Shown: piece after piece, positions 1 through 8,038 of the stretch | Layout of the letters: each line of letters starts with the position of its first letter | Numbering within the stretch: the first letter of the stretch is position 1 | Assembly: GCF_000714815.1 (NCBI RefSeq) | Contig: NZ_JMIH01000022.1 | Location: 331,494 to 395,493 of the forward strand | Length of the DNA: 64,000 bases | DNA from: Anditalea andensis | GTDB lineage: Bacteria > Bacteroidota > Bacteroidia > Cytophagales > Cyclobacteriaceae | Direction of reading: 5' to 3' | Translations under genes and position numbers: made by a program | Notes under the pieces: model-generated | Told to the model about the DNA's origin: nothing | Databases searched by the model: none | The model's input: the letters and a program-made list of their open reading frames with translations, nothing else

Positions 1-680
1 TGTCTCCTTATTACAGAATACTGACCCCCGATCTTCCCGGTCATGGAGAGAGCATGTGGATGGATGAAGAGATCACCTTAGAAGAAGTGGCCGTCATATT
101 GGGGGTATGGATAGATGAACTGGCTTTGGAAAAACCTATCGTAATTGGTCATTCATTAGGAGGATATGTCACCCTGGCACTGGCAGAAATCATGGGGGAT
201 GAGCTTGGTGGTATTGGCCTATTTCACTCAACTGCATTTGCAGATGACCAGGATAAAATCAACACGCGGAACAAAACATTGGACTTTGTGAACAAGCACG
301 GAGTGGAAAAATTTGTAAAATCCTTTGTACCTCCTCTATTTCAGGATAACCCTGATGCGGAGCTTCAGGAAAAAATGGATTATATCTTAAAACTGGCACA
401 GAAGACCTCCTTCCCCGGCTTGGTAGCATTTACTAAAGCCATGCGTGACAGGAAGGACCGTTCTAATGTACTTTCCAACTTTAAAGGTAAAAAAATGATG
501 ATAGCGGGACAGACAGATACGGCCATTAAAATTGGAGACAGCAGGCAGCATGAGAAGTTGGTGGATTTTTATTTTGAACTTACCGGGACAGGGCACATGG
601 GGATGATTGAAAGGGAAGCAAAATGCCTTGAGGTAATCGGAAAGTTCATGGATCGCTATGTAAATGAGAAGCTGGTGTAA
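1..680 (+). CDS. alpha/beta fold hydrolase, 5' end outside window
   Basis: The reading frame is open from the first bases (codons from position 3) and carries LPGHGES before the first ATG at 54, so the gene starts upstream of the window. The nucleophile elbow GHSLGG lies at about 147-164 with Ser as the likely nucleophile, and a late GTGHMG at about 587-604 supplies the probable catalytic His. This is the general layout of small alpha/beta hydrolases of the esterase/MhpC type. Substrate cannot be deduced. No neighbour helps: the next gene follows after 200 bp. Confidence 0.85.
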   Translation, partial: SPYYRILTPDLPGHGESMWMDEEITLEEVAVILGVWIDELALEKPIVIGHSLGGYVTLALAEIMGDELGGIGLFHSTAFADDQDKINTRNKTLDFVNKHGVEKFVKSFVPPLFQDNPDAELQEKMDYILKLAQKTSFPGLVAFTKAMRDRKDRSNVLSNFKGKKMMIAGQTDTAIKIGDSRQHEKLVDFYFELTGTGHMGMIEREAKCLEVIGKFMDRYVNEKLV

Positions 681-883
681 TTTATTCTATCATAGCAAAG
701 TGAAACGCCGGGGTAATAAGGGGAAGAAACATGGGAGCGAAACTATAATCATTAGTTTAAACTTATAGCTTCTAAGACAAAGGTTTGTTCCTGTTATGCT
801 GAAAAAAAGATGGTTTATATCAAGCTGTCCCTGACTCTGATAAGTAGGGCGCCATGTATTACTACGCAATATAATTCTAAGTG

Positions 884-1168
884 ATGAAAAATTTTAGAGA
901 ATATGAGGATGAAAAGTTTGTAAAGCAATGGAAAGGGTATCACGGTAATTTTATTCATTACTGGATAAGGATAGTCTTGCCGATTTACTTTCCCGCTGCT
1001 GTCCTGATCAGAATTATTGTTTATGGTTTTCAGGATATAATAGCCATGAGTATGCTGGTTTGGTTGATCTTGTTTGTAGGGATGGCCACAGTAGTGGCTT
1101 ATCATTTCAATTATAAATATCACGTCAAGCGGTATGAGGGCCTGAAGGATAAAAGGGAAGTGGTATAG
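884..1168 (+). CDS. small membrane protein, unknown function
   Basis: A 94-residue protein starting at ATG 884 (an adjacent GTG at 881 would add one residue). Two hydrophobic stretches at about residues 30-48 and 52-75 suggest two membrane helices; the N-terminus is charged and the C-terminus (HVKRYEGLKDKREVV) is basic. I do not recognise a family. It stands alone between the hydrolase and the IPT/TIG gene. That it is a real gene is inferred from the coherent membrane-protein composition. Confidence 0.5.
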   Translation: MKNFREYEDEKFVKQWKGYHGNFIHYWIRIVLPIYFPAAVLIRIIVYGFQDIIAMSMLVWLILFVGMATVVAYHFNYKYHVKRYEGLKDKREVV

Positions 1169-1355
1169 GAAATTGGGGACATGAACCATAATTCCCTGAT
1201 TTGGGACTATAAAATCGGGGATTTTCAGATTTTGTATTTTCTTTGAACCGCGTACTTATAAAATCAGTAGCGCCGTAGGATTAAGTTAATCGTCTCGTAT
1301 AGAATAAAAAAGTATTTCTATGTAGTAATATAGGACAGTACCCGATTTTAGTGTG

Positions 1356-1980
1356 ATGGTTTTCCTTTATTTAATCTCTATTAGCTGCACTATCAAAGAG
1401 GAACCGCCTCTCGGCCTGATAGTCTTCTCAGGCATAGAACCTATCCATGCTGTACCTGGAGAAAAGGTTCAAATATATGGAGAAGGTTTCAGTACCGACA
1501 TCAACGATCTCGACGTAAATCTCTACGGTTACAAGTTGCGTATTGAAAATTTAACCGATACACTTGTCTCTGTATTTATACCTGAAGATATAGGACATGG
1601 TAACTTTAGGATGTCCTTATTTCGTCAAAATTATAAAATGTCTTCCAGAGAATATGAGATTAAAGATTATAATGCTCCCCGGATTTTTGGGGTTGAACCT
1701 TTTGGTGCATCTCCAGGAGATACTTTAACGGTTTTTGGGGAATATTTTCCCTCTGATCCAGATGAATTCAAACATTTTTTTCCTGGATATGGAAGGTCAG
1801 ACTATTATATACCCTGATAATTATTTGATAGCATTAAGTGAAACCAAGATAGTGATACGCATTCCTGAAAATATCCCTAAACACACTGAAGGTAATGCTA
1901 CTGGGGATTTTGTTTACTTCATATTAGGGCCACTTGGAAATCATGTAGAGTTCTTCCCTATGCACATACGCTTTCGGTAA
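1356..1980 (+). pseudogene. IPT/TIG-domain lipoprotein, frameshifted at a T7 run
   Basis: The frame starting at ATG 1356 (GTG at 1353 possible) encodes a short hydrophobic leader ending in SISC, a lipobox-like site, and then IPT/TIG-like beta-sandwich sequence (IEPIHAVPGEKVQIYGEGF; later VEPFGASPGDTLTVFGEYF). It stops at 1817. The homologous continuation (LDMEGQTIIYPDNY...) is in the next frame up to 1980. The two frames join cleanly at the seven-T run 1775-1781: with six Ts one continuous protein of about 207 residues results. It may be a recent pseudogene, a base-call error or a slippage site. Such TIG lipoproteins are common surface proteins of Bacteroidota; no function is known here. Confidence 0.6.
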
Positions 1981-2393
1981 ATAATGTATTATTTCTTCCT
2001 ATTTATTTTTTGACATGACTTTTATTTCAATGATAAAGGTAAATTAAAGTGGGACCAATGCTACACTAGGACTACATCTGTTCATACTTGCTTTTAAAGA
2101 AAACGAACTTTTAAAGTTTAGACCAGTACCAAAATGAGGTTTTATCAAAAAGTGTTATCCTATATAAGATTTTGGGATGATGTTATTTATAATTCCTGGG
2201 CCTTGGATGTTTTTATATCTACATTAAGGAAGTTCTTAGAATCTAATTTAAAATTGAACGACTGACATGAGTGGGATCTGTATATGCTCATATCATTAAA
2301 TGAAGAACGGGAAAAGTAGAATTGGTGAAATGTTCCGGAAAGATCATAAAGTATTGAAACAAGATCTGTATTAATAGTTTAATATAAGCAAAA
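1981..2393. other. AT-rich gap, no convincing gene
   Basis: No recognisable gene. One 43-codon frame on plus (ATG 2134 to stop 2265) has an ordinary composition but no recognisable motif and I do not call it. The gap ends at the terminator of the TonB receptor gene. Confidence 0.5.
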
Positions 2394-2423
2394 AAGATCC
2401 TCTGCCATGAAGCAGAGGATCTT
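2394..2423 (-). terminator. rho-independent terminator of the TonB receptor gene
   Basis: Perfect stem of GATCCTCTGC paired with GCAGAGGATC, short loop, followed on the minus strand by a run of Ts. It lies about 90 bp past the receptor stop codon. Confidence 0.85.
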
Positions 2424-2516
2424 ATATTTAATAAAAATCTTTCATTTATAAGCTTGTCGTGACTTTTCTAACAGTATCCATTTAGCATTATGGTCATGCG
2501 TACTGTTTTCAGTCTT

Positions 2517-4913
2517 TTAAAACCGCAGGCTTACCCCAGCCATAAAATTAGTACCGGCCATAGGGTAGTAGAAGTTCTCCGTTACCAGTTCCCTTCCTCC
2601 TGTAGCAGTGGGGTTGAAGTAGCTAAAGGTATAGCCGTTTGGCTCGTACATTTCATTAAAGATATTATTGATCAACAGGGTAAATTCCATCTCTTTGACA
2701 AACCTTGGGCTGAGCTTATAGATAAACCTCAGGTCATTGGTAAAGAAGGCATCCAGTTTCCTGTTTTCATTTTGGGTATTGTCAAGGTACTGGCTGTCCA
2801 CATATTTAGATAGAAGGGAAATTTCCAGTCCTTTCACAGGTCTGAAATCGATCATGGCGGATCCCACTACATTTGGAGAGAAAGCGATGTCAGTATCTGT
2901 ATAGGTGAAAGTCTCCTGTTGGAATACTTCGGCAGCATAGTCATCTATGAATTCTGTAAACTCGGCTATCTTGTTTCTGCTTAAAGCAATATTGCCTCCC
3001 AGTGTCCATTTAGGAGATAGTAAGACAGCTCCATCGAGTTCTATGCCTGCCCTATAACTGTTATCCACATTTTCACGGATATTTGCACCTACATCATTTA
3101 ATTGGCCCGTCAGGATAAGCTGATCGTTATATTTCATATAATATAGATTTGCGCCATATTGAAAGTTTAGGTGTTTGGTCCGGATACCGGCTTCAATGTT
3201 TTGTAGGTTTTCTGGCCTTGGTACTTCTATAATGGGAGAATCTGTAAAGTCTCGCCTTACGGGTTCCCGATTGGCTACAGCATAGGAAGCATACCAGGTC
3301 CTTCCTGCTCCCCCTTCATAGCTCAAACCAAACTTAGGATTGAAAAAATTATAGTTTTGGGCACCGCTGATGTCCCTTAGGTCATTATTGATTCCTTCGA
3401 AAGTATAATCTATCTGTCTGACCTGAAGGTCAGCAAACACATAAAAATTGTCTATGGCTTCGTAAGTAGCCTTTAAATAGATGTTTCGGTCATCTTTGAT
3501 CGCAATATTATCATAGTAGCGGTCTCTGATGTCATTTGGACCCGCATAGCGCATCCAGATCACTTCACCATAGTGATCACCATCATACCTGTTGGCCCCG
3601 CCTCCTATTACCGCATCCAATTTGCCATTATCAGAGACATAATTCAGGGAAAATACCCCTCCATAGAAATGGTTGTCCAACCATCTTCTTCTGATGATAT
3701 CCGTCCTTTCTATAATCTGGTCCCCGATTACGATAGGCTGAAAGCCATAGTTTCTGACCAACCTGTCATTTGGCCTGAACTGTTCATAATATCCTCTTCC
3801 ATAAGTATAATGTAGGGCAGCATTGGCCTTCCAGTTTTGCCCCAGTTTACCTGCGTAGATAAACTGATAGTTGTCCTGCTGGTAATTATCGGTCTCATTT
3901 TCGTAGGTATAGCTGTTGTAAGTCCGGTTGGTTTCCAGCAGGTTTTCCGGTACACCGTTCCATGCCTGGTAGGTCTGCTCAGTTCCGGAGAAGATATTTA
4001 CTTTAAAAAGGTGATTGTCTCCATAGTAGCCACCTGACACAAAATAAGACCTTAGATCTGAAAATGCACGGTCAATATATCCGTCCGAAGTAATTTGTGA
4101 AAGCCTGGCATCTACGGCCCATCGGTCATTTAAAAGTCCGGTTCCGGCTTTGATAGTATGTCTTTGTGTATTGAAAGATCCGAAGGAATTGTCCACTTCC
4201 GCATATGCTTCTTCTCTTTTGGTATCTGTCTGGATATTGATCGAGGCGCCAAATGTGGCAGCCCCATTGGTGGAGGTACCTACTCCCCGCTGGATCTGTA
4301 TATTTTCTACAGATGAAGCAAAGTCGGGCATATTGACCCAGAATACACCATGTGATTCTGCGTCGTTCATAGGTATGCCGTTTACTGTGACATTGATCCG
4401 GGTCTGGTCAGATCCTCTTATGCGCAGACCGGTATAGCCCACACCTGCTCCTGCATCGGAGTGGGTGACTACGGAAGGCGTATAATTGAGCAGAAATGGT
4501 AAATCCTGTCCAAGGTTGTTTTTGCGAAGCTCCTCTTTGCTGATGGTCTTAAAGGTAGTCGGAGTAGTGGTCCCCGCCCGGGTAGCAGACACGATGATTT
4601 CTTCTGTAGAAAGGATGGCTTTTTCCAGCTGAAAATCAGCTTCAGTGTCCCCAACGATACCGACAGACCTTTTTAAGGTTTGATAACCCACAAAGGATAC
4701 CATGACCGTATAGGTGCCGGAATTAATGTTTCTGAATTCGAATCTTCCGGATGGATCGGAAATACTCCCTGTGCCAGATCCTTCTAAAATGATGTTGGCA
4801 CCAGGTAATGTTTCTCCCGTTTCTGCGTCCCGAACGGTACCGCTCAGACGGTTCTGTGCCATCAATGAGACGCTTATCAGCGCCATGGCAAGCATTAGTA
4901 TAGCTTTTTTCAT
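2517..4913 (-). CDS. TonB-dependent receptor under TPP riboswitch, probable thiamine uptake
   Basis: A 798-residue outer membrane receptor. Visible: signal peptide (about 1-19, ending SLMAQ), carboxypeptidase-regulatory-like beta-sandwich (about 21-105, GTVRDAETGETLPGANI), plug domain (about 115-225, with GLRIRGSDQTRINVTVNG), then a beta-barrel ending in phenylalanine. ATG 4913 precedes a typical leader. It is the first gene behind a TPP riboswitch (5000-5085), so expression should fall when thiamine pyrophosphate is plentiful; that makes a thiamine or thiamine-phosphate substrate the best inference. TPP-controlled TonB receptors are known in Bacteroidota. Transcribed alone, with a terminator behind it. 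The receptor class is certain, the substrate is inferred from the riboswitch. Confidence 0.9.
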   Translation of the reverse strand: MKKAILMLAMALISVSLMAQNRLSGTVRDAETGETLPGANIILEGSGTGSISDPSGRFEFRNINSGTYTVMVSFVGYQTLKRSVGIVGDTEADFQLEKAILSTEEIIVSATRAGTTTPTTFKTISKEELRKNNLGQDLPFLLNYTPSVVTHSDAGAGVGYTGLRIRGSDQTRINVTVNGIPMNDAESHGVFWVNMPDFASSVENIQIQRGVGTSTNGAATFGASINIQTDTKREEAYAEVDNSFGSFNTQRHTIKAGTGLLNDRWAVDARLSQITSDGYIDRAFSDLRSYFVSGGYYGDNHLFKVNIFSGTEQTYQAWNGVPENLLETNRTYNSYTYENETDNYQQDNYQFIYAGKLGQNWKANAALHYTYGRGYYEQFRPNDRLVRNYGFQPIVIGDQIIERTDIIRRRWLDNHFYGGVFSLNYVSDNGKLDAVIGGGANRYDGDHYGEVIWMRYAGPNDIRDRYYDNIAIKDDRNIYLKATYEAIDNFYVFADLQVRQIDYTFEGINNDLRDISGAQNYNFFNPKFGLSYEGGAGRTWYASYAVANREPVRRDFTDSPIIEVPRPENLQNIEAGIRTKHLNFQYGANLYYMKYNDQLILTGQLNDVGANIRENVDNSYRAGIELDGAVLLSPKWTLGGNIALSRNKIAEFTEFIDDYAAEVFQQETFTYTDTDIAFSPNVVGSAMIDFRPVKGLEISLLSKYVDSQYLDNTQNENRKLDAFFTNDLRFIYKLSPRFVKEMEFTLLINNIFNEMYEPNGYTFSYFNPTATGGRELVTENFYYPMAGTNFMAGVSLRF

Positions 4914-4999
4914 TAGTAAATAATGGAATAAAATTGCCGTATGGCAGTTGGTTAAACATAGAAGCTACCAAAGGGGAGGTAGCTCCACTTCTTGTAAAC

Positions 5000-5085
5000 C
5001 GCTCATTTCCCTTCGCCGGTATTACCCGTATCAGGTTCAATGGGTATGATCTCAGCCCGTCATATTTCAGGCACCCCTTACATAA
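5000..5085 (-). promoter_or_regulatory. TPP riboswitch (THI element)
   Basis: On the minus strand the segment reads GGGGTGCC, then GCTGAGATCATACCC, then GAACCTGATACGGGTAATACC and GGCGAAGGGAAATG. These are the conserved blocks of the thiamine pyrophosphate riboswitch in the right order: P1/P2 strand, the CTGAGA pyrimidine-sensing loop, and the pyrophosphate-binding part. It sits about 90 nt before the receptor start. A stem AGCTACC/GGTAGCT (4963-4984) lies between it and the start and could be part of the expression platform; no U-tailed terminator is obvious there. Confidence 0.95.
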
Positions 5086-5093
5086 ATCTTCCG

Positions 5094-5124
5094 CAAAAGT
5101 AAGCATATTACGGGGAATGGCAAG
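5094..5124 (-). promoter_or_regulatory. Bacteroidota-type promoter of the riboswitch transcript
   Basis: The minus strand has TACTTTTG (5101-5094), matching the -7 consensus TAnnTTTG, and CTTG (5124-5121), 19 nt upstream, close to the -33 consensus TTTG. Transcription would start near 5087, just in front of the first riboswitch stem. Confidence 0.65.
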
Positions 5125-5455
5125 GAAGTGTGGAAAAAGGGTATGATTACGGGAAGGATTCTTATTTTAATAATTAAACCTTAAAAATTGAACTTATAGC
5201 TCCACCAATAGTGAATGCTGTTTTTTAAACCCCATAAGTTATGAAGTTTATCAAAGATATTAATCCTTAATCAAGTTGAAAGTATGCTCACGTTCTATTT
5301 ATATACACACTTATAAGTATCATTAAACTATGCCTTTATGCTTGATAATGAGTGCTTTTTAAGTTTGGCGGTTCTTTTTTGAATCATAGTAGCATATAAA
5401 ATATATTTGACTCCTTAGCAGCAAGTTTTTAGCTTTCCTTCATCATGTAAGGCAT
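5125..5455. other. intergenic gap, nothing recognised
   Basis: AT-rich sequence between the riboswitch promoter and the desaturase terminator. No gene, repeat or structure is recognised. Confidence 0.5.
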
Positions 5456-5483
5456 AAAAAAGCCCCGCAGGTGATGCGAGGCT
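5456..5483 (-). terminator. terminator of the desaturase gene
   Basis: On the minus strand GCCTCGCA, loop, TGCGGGGC, followed by six Ts, seven bases beyond the desaturase stop codon. One pair is a G-U wobble in RNA. Confidence 0.85.
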
Positions 5484-5489
5484 GTACCT

Positions 5490-6554
5490 TTAGGCTTTGC
5501 CAAGGTTCTTTAGATGATGAACATGGGAGGCAAAAGCATGACTGAGTTTGGCATGTTCCAGATACGGTACCTTATATTCATTACATACCTCCTTTATTAT
5601 TTTACTAATAGCGGGATAGTGGATATGGGAAACCTTTGGGAAAAGATGGTGTTCCACCTGAAAATTAAGTCCTCCGACCAGCCAGGTCAGGAGCTTGTTT
5701 TTTGTGGCAAAATTAGTAGTGGTCCTTAATTGGTGGGTAGCCCAGTCATCCTCCAGTTTGATACCATTGATTTCTGGAAGAGGGAATATGGTCTCTTCTA
5801 CAGAGTGTGCCATCTGAAAGATCACACTTAAGCAGATGCCAGTGGCGAACCCAAAGACAAGAAATCCTACCAACCATGGTAAAAATCCTACCATAAAAAT
5901 GGGCAAAGCGATGAATAAAAGTGCATGTATGACCTTAAATGCCCAAAATGACAGGTGATCTTTTACTTTCATCCTGGCAATAGGCGTGATGCCTACTCTT
6001 CGAGTGACATATTTTTTATAATCCGTCACAAATACCCAATAATGGTAGAGGAGAGAGTATGTTAATAGGAAATAATAATGCTGAAAACGGTGCATTTTAT
6101 ATCTTTTCTGGGCGGGGCAGAGTCTTAAGAATGGTCTGGCATTCATATCATCATCCACACCTTCTATATTTGTATAGGTATGATGTACCACATTGTGCTT
6201 GGTTTTCCACATAAATACATTGGCCCCCAAAAAGTTGATCGACATTCCGGCTAGATTATTCACCCATTGGTGCCTGCTGAAGCTGCCATGGGCACCATCA
6301 TGCATTACATTGAAACCAATCGATGCGGCAAGGCTTCCCATCAAAATACATTCTACGATGGCAATGGCCCAATGCGGGGTGCCTAACAATAAATGCAGGT
6401 AAACCCCTATAAAAGCAGTCGTTAATAAGATGGCTTTGGTATAAAGATGAATATTACCCGTCTGTTCCAGGTTTCTTTCATTAAAATAACCGTGTATGCG
6501 GCTTTTTAATACCTGATGAAATGGGGTGGATTTTTTAAATTTTGGTTTGGTCAT
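5490..6554 (-). CDS. membrane fatty acid desaturase
   Basis: Di-iron integral membrane desaturase, 354 residues from ATG 6554 (MTKPKFKK); a longer frame to 6620 has a non-typical N-terminus. The three histidine boxes are visible: HDGAH, HNVVHH and QVEHH. Gln in place of the first His of box 3 is characteristic of front-end (Delta-5/Delta-6-like) acyl desaturases. Hydrophobic pairs flank the boxes, as expected for four membrane helices. No cytochrome b5 domain is present, so an external electron donor is needed. It would introduce a double bond into a membrane fatty acyl chain; regiospecificity cannot be read. It stands as its own unit with its own terminator. Confidence 0.9.
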   Translation of the reverse strand: MTKPKFKKSTPFHQVLKSRIHGYFNERNLEQTGNIHLYTKAILLTTAFIGVYLHLLLGTPHWAIAIVECILMGSLAASIGFNVMHDGAHGSFSRHQWVNNLAGMSINFLGANVFMWKTKHNVVHHTYTNIEGVDDDMNARPFLRLCPAQKRYKMHRFQHYYFLLTYSLLYHYWVFVTDYKKYVTRRVGITPIARMKVKDHLSFWAFKVIHALLFIALPIFMVGFLPWLVGFLVFGFATGICLSVIFQMAHSVEETIFPLPEINGIKLEDDWATHQLRTTTNFATKNKLLTWLVGGLNFQVEHHLFPKVSHIHYPAISKIIKEVCNEYKVPYLEHAKLSHAFASHVHHLKNLGKA

Positions 6555-6782
6555 ACTGGATTGGTAAAGAGGAATAGAAGCGTAGTGGTACGGAGGAATT
6601 TCCAAATTTAGGAAAAACACAGTTTGCAGAACAAATATACTATTAATAAGGCGACTTCAAAGCGACAGCAGGTTTATCGTGCCGGTAATGGAAATAGGGG
6701 GTAATCGATGGTGAGCGAAATGAATAAATGGGTGATAGGATATAAACGCTTTTTTACTTTAAATAATTCAATTTATTAATGA

Positions 6783-7313
6783 TTATAGTTTAAAATTTTT
6801 TCGTATAAAATTTATAGCATCTTTTACCCTTTTAGTAGGGTTGCCTGACAAAATTATATATGGAATATTAGTGTGGGCTATAGTGGTTCGGTATATATCC
6901 ATAAAATATTGCCTCATTTCTTGATCAGGATGCTCCCTCTGCGGATCGTCCTCCCATGGTATATCTATATCTGTAAGGAGGTAAAGGTCATATTTTCTTC
7001 GATTGATATGTTCCAAAATCCACGGATGGGTCTTACCATACTTATGCTGACTCCATATTTTCAATACGTGCAGATCTGTGTCGCAAAACAAAAAACGATC
7101 TGCATGGGCTTCACCATCATCCTCTAAAGCGAGTTGGCCCTGAGCGATCAGCAGTAGATCTTCATATTCATATGGACGCTGTAACCCATCGATATAATCT
7201 CTTGCATATTCCTTTACCCATGGTTCTTGGTAGTGGCTGGCCAAAGCTGCAGACAAAGTGCTTTTACCTGTGGATTCAGGACCTATTATGACAATCTTAA
7301 AGGGCATGGACAT
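6783..7313 (-). CDS. NadR-like P-loop kinase (probable ribosylnicotinamide kinase)
   Basis: A 176-residue P-loop protein with Walker A GPESTGKST at residues 11-19, followed by EYARDYI and CDTDLHVLKIW, as in the C-terminal kinase domain of NadR and the related AAA_28 family. It phosphorylates nicotinamide riboside in NadR homologues. The start overlaps the upstream PnuC-type gene by 17 bp, so the two are co-translated, and the pairing of a nucleoside transporter with a trapping kinase is functionally coherent. No NMN adenylyltransferase domain is fused. Because a TPP riboswitch lies nearby on the same strand, a thiamine kinase role is an alternative, but the riboswitch does not precede this pair. 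Confidence 0.8.
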   Translation of the reverse strand: MSMPFKIVIIGPESTGKSTLSAALASHYQEPWVKEYARDYIDGLQRPYEYEDLLLIAQGQLALEDDGEAHADRFLFCDTDLHVLKIWSQHKYGKTHPWILEHINRRKYDLYLLTDIDIPWEDDPQREHPDQEMRQYFMDIYRTTIAHTNIPYIILSGNPTKRVKDAINFIRKNFKL

Positions 7314-7917
7314 TTACTTTTGCAGCATTTTTCCAAGCTATCAGGCCCATAATGGCCAATATAGTAAATACTAGAAACTGAAAGGAGGTAAGGATCAATC
7401 CTTTATGAAAATAAAGAGGGACAGACACAATATCAGTGACGATCCAGGCTATCCAGTTTTCTACTTTTTTCTTGGCCATCAGCCACATCCCTACAAAGGC
7501 TGTGGAGGTGGTAAATGAATCCCAATGCGAAACGGTACTGTCAGTAAAATTAGACAATACCAAATACAGTATTATATATGAAGCTCCGAATATGAGCAAA
7601 GCATATATCAAGCCTTTTTTATTCAGCCAGGTTACCGGTCTTTCTTCCCCTTTTTTGGTGGGTTTACTCCACAGCCACCAGCCGTAGATAGACATAGAAA
7701 CGTAGTATGCATTGATTCCCATATCCGCATATAGTCCCACTTGGATAGTGATATACACATAGATCATCGTACTGATGATACCGGTAGGAAATACCAGAAT
7801 GTTTTCTTTCATCGAAAAAATTACGCTGGCAAGGCCAAAAATTACTGCCACCAGTTCCAGAAAGCTCATCTGTTGAAGACCTTCCTGAAACCCATCTATT
7901 AACCACTGAAAATCCAT
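7297..7917 (-). CDS. pnuC: PnuC-family vitamin transporter
   Basis: A 206-residue protein with about seven hydrophobic segments. Two PnuC family signatures are clear: MSIYGWWLW after the third helix and ENWIAWIVTDIVSVPLY near the sixth. PnuC proteins are facilitators for nicotinamide riboside whose uptake is driven by phosphorylation inside; PnuT relatives in Bacteroidota carry thiamine. The overlap with a NadR-like kinase gene favours nicotinamide riboside; the TPP-regulated receptor 2.2 kb downstream leaves thiamine open. Family certain, substrate not. Confidence 0.85.
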   Translation of the reverse strand: MDFQWLIDGFQEGLQQMSFLELVAVIFGLASVIFSMKENILVFPTGIISTMIYVYITIQVGLYADMGINAYYVSMSIYGWWLWSKPTKKGEERPVTWLNKKGLIYALLIFGASYIILYLVLSNFTDSTVSHWDSFTTSTAFVGMWLMAKKKVENWIAWIVTDIVSVPLYFHKGLILTSFQFLVFTILAIMGLIAWKNAAKVNVHAL

Positions 7918-8002
7918 GGGGGCGAATTTCTTTTAATTGTCTGTAAAATAAAATTTATTGTCCATTCTTTTTTGGAAATAGAGCACTACTTAGAAAATGA
8001 AA

Positions 8003-8029
8003 AAGCCTCCGCATGATCAGCAGAGGCTT
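8003..8029 (-). terminator. terminator of the PorE-like gene
   Basis: Hairpin AAGCCTCTGC / GCGGAGGCTT with a T run on the minus strand, 10 bp past the stop codon at 8039. Confidence 0.85.
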
Positions 8030-8038
8030 TAAATAAAA

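Noticed and set aside
2134..2265. 43-codon open frame as a small gene
   Set aside because: Composition is plausible but there is no recognisable start context, motif or neighbour support.
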